Shown: positions 1-7,170 of the stretch, in pieces | How the letters are laid out: every line of letters begins with the position of its first letter | How positions within the stretch are numbered: the first letter of the stretch is position 1 | Assembly (NCBI GenBank): GCA_022360595.1 | Contig: JAKSCN010000097.1 | Location: 1 to 9,182, forward strand | From: Chromatiales bacterium | GTDB taxonomy: Bacteria; Pseudomonadota; Gammaproteobacteria; Chromatiales; Chromatiaceae | Direction of reading: 5' to 3' | DNA: 9,182 nucleotides | Position numbers and translations under genes: made by a program | Notes under the pieces: model-generated | Databases searched by the model: none | What the model was told of the DNA's origin: nothing | What the model saw: the letters and a program-made list of their open reading frames with translations, nothing else

Positions 1-460
1 GCTGATTCTTACCGCCCGCGGCAACTGGCAGGACAAGGTGGAGGGGCTGGAAGCCGGCGCTGATGACTACCTGGTCAAACCTTTTCACAGTGAGGAGTTG
101 TTGGCGCGTCTGAATGCACTGTTGAGACGCTCGGCCGGGTTCTCGTCACCGCGCATTGAGGCTGGGAAGCTGGTATTGGATACCGCTCAGCAGTCGGTGA
201 CGCTTGCAGGTAAGCCGGTAGAGTTGACCGCCTACGAATATAAGGTGCTGGAGTACCTGATGCTCAACCCCGGCAAGGTGATTTCGAAGCTGGAGCTGAC
301 AGAGCATATCTATGATCAGGATTTTGATCGTGACAGTAATGTATTGGAGGTCTTTGTCCGGCGCTTGCGTAAAAAGCTCGATCCCGATGGTGAGCTGAAG
401 CCGATTGAGACCCGGCGTGGTCAAGGCTACTGTTTTACCCTGGGGGTGGATAGGCATTGA
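1..460 (+). CDS. PhoP-like OmpR-family response regulator, 5'-truncated by window edge
   Basis: This is the C-terminal part of a cytoplasmic DNA-binding response regulator, read from base 2; 152 residues are visible and no start lies in the window. The first ~35 residues are the end of a receiver domain: LTAR carries the conserved switch Thr (visible residue 4), and the stretch GADDYLVKPF carries the conserved Lys (visible residue 26). The phosphoacceptor Asp would lie upstream of the window. The rest is an OmpR/PhoB winged helix, with LTAYEYKVLEYL, the recognition-helix region SNVLEVFVRRLRKKL and the terminal wing RRGQGYCF. A GTG at 38 is inside the receiver domain and is not the start. The gene overlaps the kinase gene by 4 nt, so the two are a cognate pair. 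The PhoP subfamily is inferred from its resemblance and from the PhoQ-like partner; the signal and regulon are unknown. Confidence 0.93.
   Translation, partial: LILTARGNWQDKVEGLEAGADDYLVKPFHSEELLARLNALLRRSAGFSSPRIEAGKLVLDTAQQSVTLAGKPVELTAYEYKVLEYLMLNPGKVISKLELTEHIYDQDFDRDSNVLEVFVRRLRKKLDPDGELKPIETRRGQGYCFTLGVDRH
445..459 (+). promoter_or_regulatory. Ribosome-binding site and TTG start of the histidine kinase
   Basis: A purine-rich GGTGGA at 445-450 sits 6 nt before TTG at 457-459. The same reading frame has a TAG stop at 451-453, so no start further upstream is possible. No ATG or GTG follows before the first membrane segment. TTG is therefore the most plausible initiator, and it overlaps the regulator's stop codon as TTGA. 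Confidence 0.7.
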
Positions 461-1794
461 TCGGGTCGATTCACGGGCGACTCCTACTGGCGGCAACCTT
501 GGTGTTGGCCGCTTTTCTTGGTTTAGGGGCTGCGGCGCTGGATCAAGCCTTTCGCGATAGCCTGGAGCAGGCGACCCAGGAGCGCCTGATGAGCCAGGTG
601 TATGGGTTATTGGCAGCGGTTATGGAGGATCAGCAGGGACGTATTCAACTGCCGGAGATACTGCCCGATCCCCGCTATGACCGACCGGATTCCGGTCTCT
701 ATGCCCAAGTGGTGAATCAAACCATCGACTATCAATGGCGTTCAGCCTCACTACTGGGGCGTACGTTTGTATTCCCCGAGGTTACTCAAACCGGCGTACC
801 TCAATTCCAGATCACTGAGCAGGGGAGTGATCACTTCTATCAACTGAGCTACCGCATTCTTTGGGCTGATAATAGTGATACCGAGTTGGCTTATCTCTTT
901 TCAGTGGCTGAGGATGCCGCGGCTGTCGCCAGTCAGGTGGCCGCTTTTCGGCGCACACTCTTTTTCTGGCTGGGGGGTGCATCCGTGCTGTTGCTGTTGG
1001 GGCAGGGGTTGGTATTGCGCTGGGGATTGTGGCCGCTACGCGAAGTGGCGAGCGATCTGGAGCAGATCGAATCAGGCAACGCAGCTCAGCTCAATGGCAA
1101 TTACCCAAAAGAGCTGGTTGGATTGACCATGCGTATCAATTCCCTGATCCATAGCGGGAGAGCCAGCCAGGAGCGCTACCGCAATAGCCTCGGGGATCTT
1201 GCGCATAGCCTCAAGACCCCACTTGCGGTACTGCAAGGGGCTTCCGGGCAGGGGGAGGAGAGCCTGAAAACAGTAGTGAGTGAACAGGTGCCCCGTATGA
1301 ACGAAATTGTGCAGTATCAACTTAAACGTGCGGCAGCGTCTGGTTTTACCGGGGTTCAGCAGGCGGTGGACGTTATGCCTATTGTAAAAAAACTGCTCGC
1401 TACGTTAGATAAGGTTTACCTGGAAAAAGGCATGACAGTAAAGGTATCGGGTACTGAGTCTGCCAAGTTTCGGGGGGATCAGGGCGATCTGCTCGAAGTG
1501 CTGGGTAATCTGTTGGAGAACGCCTACAAATACGGCCACCGCCAGGTTGCGGTCTCGATCATGCAACGGGCTGATGCCTTGGATATCTGTATTGAAGATG
1601 ATGGCCCCGGTATTGCACCGGAACAGCGCAAACAAGTGTTGCGCCGTGGAGGGCGTGTTGATCAGCATCAGGTGGGGCAGGGTATCGGATTAAGCGTGGC
1701 CAATGAGATTGTTCAACTGTATCGTGGCGAGCTCTCCTTTGGTGACAGCTCCCTGGGTGGTGTTTTACTTAAAATTAAAATTCCAATCTATTGA
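457..1794 (+). CDS. PhoQ-like sensor histidine kinase
   Basis: An inner-membrane sensor kinase of 445 residues that should phosphorylate the regulator encoded just upstream. The order is: N-terminal membrane helix (about residues 8-28), periplasmic sensor segment (about 29-164), second membrane helix (about 168-188), HAMP-like linker (about 189-240), H-box DLAHSLKTPLAVLQG with phosphoacceptor His250, then the ATP-binding domain. That domain shows the N-box NLLENAYKYG (351-360), G1-box EDDGPGIA (380-387) and G2-box GQGIGLSVANEI (407-418). All catalytic motifs are intact, and the H-box and G2-box wording is typical of the PhoQ subfamily. PhoQ in enterobacteria senses Mg2+, acidity and cationic peptides. 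The sensor segment here is not obviously conserved with it, so the ligand is unknown. The length is slightly below that of E. coli PhoQ (486). It starts with TTG inside the regulator's stop. Confidence 0.9.
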   Translation: MIGSIHGRLLLAATLVLAAFLGLGAAALDQAFRDSLEQATQERLMSQVYGLLAAVMEDQQGRIQLPEILPDPRYDRPDSGLYAQVVNQTIDYQWRSASLLGRTFVFPEVTQTGVPQFQITEQGSDHFYQLSYRILWADNSDTELAYLFSVAEDAAAVASQVAAFRRTLFFWLGGASVLLLLGQGLVLRWGLWPLREVASDLEQIESGNAAQLNGNYPKELVGLTMRINSLIHSGRASQERYRNSLGDLAHSLKTPLAVLQGASGQGEESLKTVVSEQVPRMNEIVQYQLKRAAASGFTGVQQAVDVMPIVKKLLATLDKVYLEKGMTVKVSGTESAKFRGDQGDLLEVLGNLLENAYKYGHRQVAVSIMQRADALDICIEDDGPGIAPEQRKQVLRRGGRVDQHQVGQGIGLSVANEIVQLYRGELSFGDSSLGGVLLKIKIPIY

Positions 1795-1819
1795 AAACAT
1801 TAAAATTTTATTTTACTTT
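1791..1819 (+). promoter_or_regulatory. Candidate sigma70 promoter for the msh operon
   Basis: A -35-like TTGAAA (1791-1796, five of six matches to TTGACA) is followed after 17 bp by a -10-like TACTTT (1814-1819), which keeps the most conserved T, A and final T. The region between is AT-rich and includes the palindrome TAAAATTTTA (1801-1810). Transcription would start near 1826, giving a leader of about 105 nt before mshI. The -35 overlaps the kinase stop codon. The -10 match is weak, so this is a prediction, but it lies in the only sizeable gap of the window. Confidence 0.4.
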
Positions 1820-1821
1820 CT

Positions 1822-1843
1822 CTAAAGAAGGTTTTTCCTAAAG
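1822..1843 (+). repeat. Direct repeat CTAAAG x2, 16 bp period, possible operator
   Basis: CTAAAG occurs at 1822-1827 and again at 1838-1843, in similar TC-rich then A-rich contexts. The pair lies just downstream of the predicted -10. OmpR/PhoP-family regulators bind direct hexamer repeats, but PhoP boxes usually have an 11 bp period, so the 16 bp period here is atypical. The repeat is seen directly; its regulatory role is only a guess. Confidence 0.25.
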
Positions 1844-1930
1844 TATTTTGCTTCCTGGCCGTTAACCCGGTTAGTTGAAGAGCGTCGCTGCGCAGTAGGT
1901 TTTTTGCGAGAAAGTGGGGAAATACACCGC

Positions 1931-2854
1931 ATGAGTTGGTTCAGGTCAAGATCCGCCAATGGCCGTCGGATTGGTCTTGGGTTTGAGGCCAAAGGAATTT
2001 CATTCGTTGAAATTGATGAGTCCCGGGGGGAGCGGGTGATTCGGCACTGCGCATTTCACCCGAATGAAGGCTCGGAATCCCAGGGGCAGCAGCTCGCAGA
2101 GCTGGTTAAGGAGTACCAATTAAAGGGCGCTACTGTGAATGTGGCGCTTGATCCCAGCATGTATAACTTGTTGCAGGTGGAGGCGCCTGAAGTAGAGCCG
2201 GATGAACTGCGCAGTGCATTGCGCTGGCGTATCAAAGACCTTATCGATTTCCATATCGACGATGCTGTGCTGGATATCTTTGATCTCCCCGAGTCAAAGC
2301 GCCAGGGAACTCCGCGTCTGATGTATGTGGTAGCCGCGCGGGTCAGTTTAATTCAACAGTTGGTGGATCAGATAGAGGAGGCGGGGCTGCGGATCAACGC
2401 TATCGATATCGCCGAACTGGCAACGCGTAATCTGCTTGCGACCATCTATGGACCCGACACAGTACAGGCCATGCTCTATCTGGGCCCTAATCAGGGCTCT
2501 ATAGAGATCACTAAAGGGGATATTCTCTATCTGACCCGCCGTCTTAATCTCACTACCGCCAGTTTAGTTGGTGATGCAGTGGCCCAAGAGGATGCGCTAG
2601 ATACGTTAGTCCTGGAGCTACAGCGCTCCCTCGACTACTACGAGAGCCAATATGGACAGGGTGCCGCCAATAGTGTTGCGGTGTTGGTCCCCGGTGAACA
2701 CCAAGAGAAATTACTGCAGTTTGCCGATACCAATCTACTGATCTCGTCTCACTCACTACCTTTTGATGATCACTTTGCCGGTTTGGATCAGCTCAATCGT
2801 GATGATCTGGTCAACAATGTGTCAGCCATAGGCGCGGCACTGCGGAGTGGTTGA
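1931..2854 (+). CDS. mshI: MSHA biogenesis protein MshI (PilM-like)
   Basis: A 308-residue protein with no signal peptide or membrane helix, so probably cytoplasmic. MshI is the PilM-like, actin-fold component of the MSHA pilus alignment complex and docks onto the N-terminal tail of the PilN-like partner. Visible family features are the N-terminal RIGLGFEAKGISFVEID, which resembles the first nucleotide-binding strand of the actin fold, then LRWRIKDLIDFHIDDAVLD around Trp99, LELQRSLDYYESQ (228-240), and the C-terminal NNVSAIGAALRSG. I chose ATG at 1931 because MSWFR is the usual MshI beginning and GGGGA lies at 1916-1920. An in-frame TTG at 1904 would add nine residues with no family resemblance. 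The spacer from GGGGA is long (10 nt). It is the first gene of the probable operon, and its stop overlaps the next start as TGATG. Confidence 0.92.
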   Translation: MSWFRSRSANGRRIGLGFEAKGISFVEIDESRGERVIRHCAFHPNEGSESQGQQLAELVKEYQLKGATVNVALDPSMYNLLQVEAPEVEPDELRSALRWRIKDLIDFHIDDAVLDIFDLPESKRQGTPRLMYVVAARVSLIQQLVDQIEEAGLRINAIDIAELATRNLLATIYGPDTVQAMLYLGPNQGSIEITKGDILYLTRRLNLTTASLVGDAVAQEDALDTLVLELQRSLDYYESQYGQGAANSVAVLVPGEHQEKLLQFADTNLLISSHSLPFDDHFAGLDQLNRDDLVNNVSAIGAALRSG

Positions 2855-3471
2855 TGGGTAAGCTGATTCAACAGATAAACCTCTACCAACCTCGGTTCCG
2901 TCGGGAGGAGAAGACCTTTTCCCTCAGCTTAGTCGTACTGTTGAGCTTCTTTGCAGTGCTGCTTATGGGGGCTATCTACGGTTATGGCTATTGGCAGAAT
3001 CAGCAATTGGCGGGAGAGTTGCTAAAGCTGCAAAACCGCTACAGCAGCTTGAAGAGCGATGTTGAGAGGATGCGGACGCTGATGCCGAAGCCGAGTGTCA
3101 GTGATATCTATCAACGAGAGCTGGCCCGCTTGCAACTGCAACGCAGTGCCGGAAACTCATTGCTGAACAATTTGGCAAATCAGATCGATAGCAGAGATCA
3201 GACATTCTCTGAATACTTTGCCGGTTTGGCTCGCCAGAGCGAAGAGGGGTTGTGGCTGGAGGCGTTGGAGCTGAATCGCGAAGGTGACTACTTCGCTTTG
3301 CAGGGCAAGGTAATTGATCCTGAACTGCTGCCCCAGTTTTTACAGCGCTTGGAGATGGAAAAAGCGTTTCGCAATAAAGCCTTCAGAGTGGTCAATATGT
3401 CCCGAGCGCCCGATTCGAATCAGATCAGTTTCGATTTGAAAACGGAAAGTCGGGAAGAGGGTTCGGAGTAG
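2854..3471 (+). CDS. mshI2: PilN-like MSHA biogenesis protein (MshI2)
   Basis: A 205-residue bitopic inner-membrane protein equivalent to PilN of type IV pili. The short cytoplasmic tail contains INLYQP (residues 8-13), matching the INL(x)P peptide through which PilN docks into PilM; the partner here would be MshI. One membrane helix follows (about 23-43), then a coiled-coil-like stretch (about 50-75) and a small periplasmic domain. ATG at 2854 shares its A with the MshI stop TGA. GGAG at 2844-2847 with a 6 nt spacer supports it over the in-frame TTG at 2851. In some MSHA clusters this gene is annotated mshI2 or simply as a PilN-domain protein, so the symbol is less certain than the function. 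Confidence 0.85.
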   Translation: MGKLIQQINLYQPRFRREEKTFSLSLVVLLSFFAVLLMGAIYGYGYWQNQQLAGELLKLQNRYSSLKSDVERMRTLMPKPSVSDIYQRELARLQLQRSAGNSLLNNLANQIDSRDQTFSEYFAGLARQSEEGLWLEALELNREGDYFALQGKVIDPELLPQFLQRLEMEKAFRNKAFRVVNMSRAPDSNQISFDLKTESREEGSE

Positions 3472-3473
3472 TT

Positions 3474-4160
3474 ATGGCAGTACACCAGTTGAAACAGTAC
3501 AGCGATAAGTTTGATGGGCTGAGCTTGCGTGAGCGTGCTTTGGTCTTGATAGCTGTGCTGGTTGTTCTCCACCTGGCTTGGAATTACGGACTTTGGAATC
3601 CCCTGAATAGCGAACAGAAACGGCTAACCGAGCAGAGTGAACGGGCGCAGGCGGATGTGAAAGTGCTGGAGATGGAGCTAAAAGGCTTGGTCATGCGCTC
3701 CCAGAACGACCCTGACAAAGCGATCAAAGCACAGATCGCCCAACTGAAAGGACAGGTTGATCAGCTCCAGGAGCGGGTTGAACGGGCAACTGATTCATTG
3801 ATCACTCCAACCCAGATGGCGCGTCTGCTGGAAGAGCTATTGGTCAGAAATGAATCGCTGACCTTGATTAATCTGGCCACGTTGAAGAGTGAATCGATTC
3901 TTGGTCAGCAAGAGACCGAGGGCATGGAGAAGAGCAAGGATCAGCCGGAGAAGATAAAGACCAACATCTATCGTCATGGTTTTGTGCTTGAGTTTGAGGG
4001 CGACTATCTCGCGACCCTCGACTATCTCCGTGAGTTGGAGTCTCTGCCCTGGTCTTTTTTCTGGGATGGTGTGTCGTTTGAAGTGGACAGCTACCCCACA
4101 GCGAAAGTGCGGTTGCTATTGCACACGCTGAGTCTATCCGAGGGCTGGATTGGTGTTTAG
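3474..4160 (+). CDS. mshJ: MSHA biogenesis protein MshJ (PilO-like)
   Basis: A 228-residue inner-membrane protein, the PilO-like partner of the preceding PilN-like protein. The N-terminus DKFDGLSLRERALVL is typical of MshJ and of related GspM/PilO-type proteins. One membrane helix (about 22-40) is followed by a long charged coiled coil (about 45-108), then a periplasmic ferredoxin-like domain in which strands such as FVLEFEGDYLATLDYLREL can be seen. It should heterodimerise with the PilN-like protein in the periplasm and contact MshK. The start is ATG at 3474, 2 nt after the upstream stop, with GGAG at 3465-3468. Its last 8 nt overlap the start of mshK. Confidence 0.9.
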   Translation: MAVHQLKQYSDKFDGLSLRERALVLIAVLVVLHLAWNYGLWNPLNSEQKRLTEQSERAQADVKVLEMELKGLVMRSQNDPDKAIKAQIAQLKGQVDQLQERVERATDSLITPTQMARLLEELLVRNESLTLINLATLKSESILGQQETEGMEKSKDQPEKIKTNIYRHGFVLEFEGDYLATLDYLRELESLPWSFFWDGVSFEVDSYPTAKVRLLLHTLSLSEGWIGV

Positions 4161-4527
4161 TTTACGTATTCTATGGATTGCGTGGGCAGTTAGTCTGCTC
4201 ATTGTAGCGATATCCGGTCAGGTGCAGGCCGAATTGCGAGATCCGACTAAACCTTATGGCTACAGTCCACAGGTGGTTCAGAGCGTCGGCCTGGAAGAGG
4301 AGATTATCCTTGATGGCATTATTAAAGGCCCCCAAGGTATGAGTGCCGTAATTAACGGTAAACGTTTTCGAGTTGGTGATAAAGCCCATGGGCGTACAGT
4401 TATCGCTGTTGAAGGAGATCGTGTTGTGTTAGAGGTGGAAGGAAAACAGCAGACTCTCTATCTGTTATCCGGCAAAATCAAAACGCTCTCAGTAACAGCA
4501 GACTCCGAATTGGCCGGAGGACAATAA
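4153..4527 (+). CDS. mshK: MSHA biogenesis protein MshK (PilP-like)
   Basis: A small secreted protein of 124 residues. The N-terminal hydrophobic segment (about 5-20) and the VQA site suggest a signal peptide cleaved near residue 26, leaving a mature protein that begins close to LRDPTKP. The DPTKP motif marks MshK and the PilP/GspC homology-region family, which link the inner-membrane alignment complex to the secretin. A beta-rich domain follows (IILDGIIKGPQGMSAVING, then FRVGDKAHGRTVIAVEGDRVVL). GTG at 4153 is preferred because GAGGG at 4140-4144 sits 8 nt before it; an in-frame TTG at 4150 would add one residue. There is no ATG near the beginning. It overlaps mshJ by 8 nt and its TAA shares an A with the mshL ATG. 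Confidence 0.85.
   Translation: MFSLRILWIAWAVSLLIVAISGQVQAELRDPTKPYGYSPQVVQSVGLEEEIILDGIIKGPQGMSAVINGKRFRVGDKAHGRTVIAVEGDRVVLEVEGKQQTLYLLSGKIKTLSVTADSELAGGQ
4516..4520 (+). promoter_or_regulatory. Strong Shine-Dalgarno site of mshL
   Basis: A perfect GGAGG lies 6 nt before the mshL ATG at 4527, inside the last codons of mshK. It fixes the mshL start and suggests efficient initiation in addition to coupling through the TAATG overlap. Confidence 0.75.
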
Positions 4528-6236
4528 TGATAAAAAACAGAAAAAAAGGGCATGTGCTTTATCTGATGTTGCTGACCTTACTGGTCAGTGGTTGTCAGAG
4601 CACGGCGCCGCGTGATGGTGGCCCTATAGGCGTTGTCAAACGTGATATGCAGCGCCAAACGGTTGCGCCGGATAAACCGCAGACACCCCCGCCGGCGGTC
4701 AGTGCGGCCCTGATTCCTCCCGTCGATCTCAAGCAGGTTGAAATTCCCAAGCAGAAGCGGGAAGCTCGTTTCGATATCAACGTCACCAACGTGGCGGCAA
4801 AAGATTTTTTGATGGGAATCGTTGAGGGCACCCCGTACAACATGGTGGTGCATCCGGAGGTGAGCGGCAATCTCTCACTCAGTCTGAAATCAGTGACGAT
4901 TCCCGAAGTGCTGGAAGTGCTGCGTGATGTCTACGGTTATGAGTTTCAGCGCAACCGCAGCGGTTTCAGCGCACTGCCGGTGCGTCTGCAATCGCGTATC
5001 TTTCAAGTCAACTATCTGAATATCCAGCGTGAGGGTAGCTCTCAGACCAAAGTTAGCTCCGGGCAGGTATCAGAGTCTGATAGTGACAATGAGGATAACG
5101 ATAATAACGACAATGGCAGCACCACAACCTCCGGTACGGAAATCAATACGCGCACGGTCTCCAATTTCTGGGCTGAACTCACCCAGGCGATGTCCGCCAT
5201 CGTCGGTAACGGTAATGGCCGCTCTGTGGTGATTACCCCCCAGACAGGCATTATCGTGGTGCGGGCGATGCCGTCTGAACTACGTGAAGTGGAGCGTTAT
5301 CTCGAAGCGACTGAGAACGCCATTCACCGTCAAGTGATCTTGGAGGCCAAAATTCTGGAAGTTGAACTGAATGATGGTTATCAGGCTGGCATCAACTGGT
5401 CGAAGATGTTCACTCAGGGTGATAACACCTTCTCCTTTGGGCAGTCCGGTACCCCTAATATGTTCGAGAACCCGGGAAAAGAGGGGGTGACTATACCAAC
5501 AGGTGGTATCGAATTCACCGATTTTGAAGGCTTTGGGGGCTTTTTTGGCGCCACTGTGAATACCGGTAGCTTTATGGCTTTGATTGAGCTGCTTGAATCC
5601 CAGGGTAATGTGCAGGTGCTCTCCAGTCCACGGGTCTCTACGCTGAATAATCAGAAAGCAGTGATTAAGGTGGGGACCGATGAGTTTTTTGTCACCGATG
5701 TCTCCAGCACCACCACCACAGGCACCGCCACTACTACGACGCCTGATATCACCCTGACGCCCTTCTTTTCCGGTATCGCCCTGGATGTGACGCCGCAAAT
5801 CGATGCCCATGGCCGGGTGACGCTGCATATTCACCCGTCGGTCAGCACAGTCAACGATCAGCAGAAAGTGATTGAAGTTGGTAATGAAACCCAGAATATA
5901 CCATTGGCGCGTAGCACGGTCAGAGAGTCGGACAGTGTGGTTTATGCGCAAAGCGGGCAGTTGATCGTCATTGGCGGACTGATGCAGGACAACATGGGTG
6001 AAGACGTCGTCTCTACTCCAGTGCTTGGCGACCTGCCGCTGCTTGGCCAACTGTTTCGCCATACCCGCCAGGGGGCCAAGAAGAGTGAGCTGATTATTGT
6101 CATGCGGCCCACCGTGGTGGATACACCATCGGTATGGGGCACCAGCATCAACGATGCATCCCAGCGCTTCGATAAGCTGAATAGAGGTTTTCACTACGGC
6201 GGCCATACCAGTGTGTTTGGCAACCAGGCTGAGTAG
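4527..6236 (+). CDS. mshL: MSHA outer-membrane secretin MshL
   Basis: A 569-residue secretin that forms the outer-membrane channel through which the pilus leaves the cell. It has a lipoprotein signal peptide with lipobox VSGC (Cys23 lipidated) after a lysine-rich start, a proline-rich linker, then periplasmic N-domains (about 80-170). A hydrophilic Ser/Asp/Asn stretch (182-203) interrupts the N-domain region. The C-terminal secretin domain carries VLSSPRVSTLNNQKA (364-378), a Thr-rich segment (393-405) followed by LTPFFSGIALDVTPQI, and the signature VLGDLPLLGQLF (499-510) ending in ELIIVMRPTVV. The domain order is that of a full-length MshL. The gene lies between mshK and mshM as expected. 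No truncation is seen. Confidence 0.95.
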   Translation: MIKNRKKGHVLYLMLLTLLVSGCQSTAPRDGGPIGVVKRDMQRQTVAPDKPQTPPPAVSAALIPPVDLKQVEIPKQKREARFDINVTNVAAKDFLMGIVEGTPYNMVVHPEVSGNLSLSLKSVTIPEVLEVLRDVYGYEFQRNRSGFSALPVRLQSRIFQVNYLNIQREGSSQTKVSSGQVSESDSDNEDNDNNDNGSTTTSGTEINTRTVSNFWAELTQAMSAIVGNGNGRSVVITPQTGIIVVRAMPSELREVERYLEATENAIHRQVILEAKILEVELNDGYQAGINWSKMFTQGDNTFSFGQSGTPNMFENPGKEGVTIPTGGIEFTDFEGFGGFFGATVNTGSFMALIELLESQGNVQVLSSPRVSTLNNQKAVIKVGTDEFFVTDVSSTTTTGTATTTTPDITLTPFFSGIALDVTPQIDAHGRVTLHIHPSVSTVNDQQKVIEVGNETQNIPLARSTVRESDSVVYAQSGQLIVIGGLMQDNMGEDVVSTPVLGDLPLLGQLFRHTRQGAKKSELIIVMRPTVVDTPSVWGTSINDASQRFDKLNRGFHYGGHTSVFGNQAE

Positions 6237-6240
6237 TGGG

Positions 6241-6245
6241 GGAGG
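6241..6245 (+). promoter_or_regulatory. Strong Shine-Dalgarno site of mshM
   Basis: GGAGG, within a longer run of G, lies 7 nt before ATG at 6253 in the 16 nt gap after mshL. This is the longest gap in the operon, so mshM has its own good initiation site and need not depend on coupling from mshL. Confidence 0.7.
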
Positions 6246-6252
6246 CTGATCA

Positions 6253-7170
6253 ATGTACGAACGGTTTTATGGATTTAAAGAGACGCCGTTTGGGCTGACG
6301 CCTAACACCGATTACTACTTTGCCTATCCTGACCACCAAGAGGCGTTGAACGTGTTGTTGGTGGCGCTGCGCATGGGCGAAGGGTTTATCAAGATCACCG
6401 GTGAGGTGGGAACAGGTAAAACACTAGTCTGCCGTAAGCTGCTGAATATTCTATCCCAGAACAATATCATTACCGCTTACATACCCAATCCATCGCTACC
6501 ACCCGCACAGTTGATGCGCGCGGTGGCGGATGAACTCTGTATCAAAACGTCGTTGAATCATGATGGCCAAACTCTGCAACGTTTAATCAGTGAGAGGTTG
6601 ATTAAGTATAAGGCGCAAGGTAAGCGCTTGGTGTTATTGATTGACGAGGCGCAGACTATCCCCCTTCCCAGTCTGGAAGCCATTCGCCTGCTGACCAATC
6701 TGGAGACGGAGAAGAGTAAGCTTCTGCAAGTGGTGCTGTTTGGCCAGCCGGAGCTGAACCGACATCTGGATGATCAATCTGTACGACAGGTGAAACAGCG
6801 CATCACCTTTTCTCACCACATCAAGCCGATGAGTCGTGAGGGGGCAACGGCGTACCTGCAGCATCGCCTGAAAGTAGCCGGTTATAGAGGCAAAGTGCTG
6901 TTCTCCGCCTGGATAGTGAACAGGCTCTATCGAGCGTCCCAAGGTATACCGCGTCTAATCAACATTTTGGCTCACAAAATGCTATTGGCCGCCTATGGAG
7001 AAGGGAGCGACGTGGTGACTGGCAAGCATGTCGCCCGGGCAATTCAAGATACTGAGGGCGCGATACAGCCTTTCGCCTGGCGTAAGTGGGTCTGGCTGGG
7101 GGTATCTGGTTTGGGGCTCTCCAGCGCGGCGGGCGCCGGAGTCTACCTGTTCATTGGGGGTGGGCTATGA
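6253..7170 (+). CDS. mshM: MSHA biogenesis ATPase MshM (ExeA/GspA-like AAA)
   Basis: A 305-residue AAA ATPase of the ExeA/GspA family. The start MYERFYGFKETPFGLTP is the family's standard opening. Walker A is GEVGTGKT (50-57, Lys56), Walker B is LVLLIDEAQ (126-134, Asp131-Glu132), and LFGQPEL with the following VKQRI region corresponds to the sensor and arginine segment. ATP binding and hydrolysis residues are all present. A hydrophobic C-terminal segment (about 279-303) suggests a membrane anchor with a very short periplasmic end. ExeA itself continues into a peptidoglycan-binding domain, which is absent here; that is normal for MshM. In Vibrio the protein is needed for MSHA assembly, but its exact role is not settled. 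Its stop overlaps the mshN start as ATGA. Confidence 0.92.
   Translation: MYERFYGFKETPFGLTPNTDYYFAYPDHQEALNVLLVALRMGEGFIKITGEVGTGKTLVCRKLLNILSQNNIITAYIPNPSLPPAQLMRAVADELCIKTSLNHDGQTLQRLISERLIKYKAQGKRLVLLIDEAQTIPLPSLEAIRLLTNLETEKSKLLQVVLFGQPELNRHLDDQSVRQVKQRITFSHHIKPMSREGATAYLQHRLKVAGYRGKVLFSAWIVNRLYRASQGIPRLINILAHKMLLAAYGEGSDVVTGKHVARAIQDTEGAIQPFAWRKWVWLGVSGLGLSSAAGAGVYLFIGGGL

Noticed and set aside
1771..1815. An AT-only inverted repeat after the kinase gene as a terminator
   Set aside because: The arms (AAAATTAAAATT and AATTTTATTTT) contain no G or C and mismatch in length, so the hairpin would be too weak. The region reads better as promoter-like.
1904..1930. A TTG start for mshI nine codons upstream
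   Set aside because: The added residues do not resemble MshI proteins, and ATG at 1931 begins the usual MSWF opening.
5280..6206. A 308-codon open frame on the minus strand, opposite mshL
   Set aside because: It lies wholly inside a strongly supported secretin gene, has many His, Arg, Gln and Ile residues with no recognisable domain, and has no convincing start site. It is a shadow of the mshL codon pattern.
7086..7166. An N-terminal extension of mshN by 27 codons
   Set aside because: The extra part falls inside the mshM coding frame, and the family motif MSLINQML begins exactly at the ATG at 7167.
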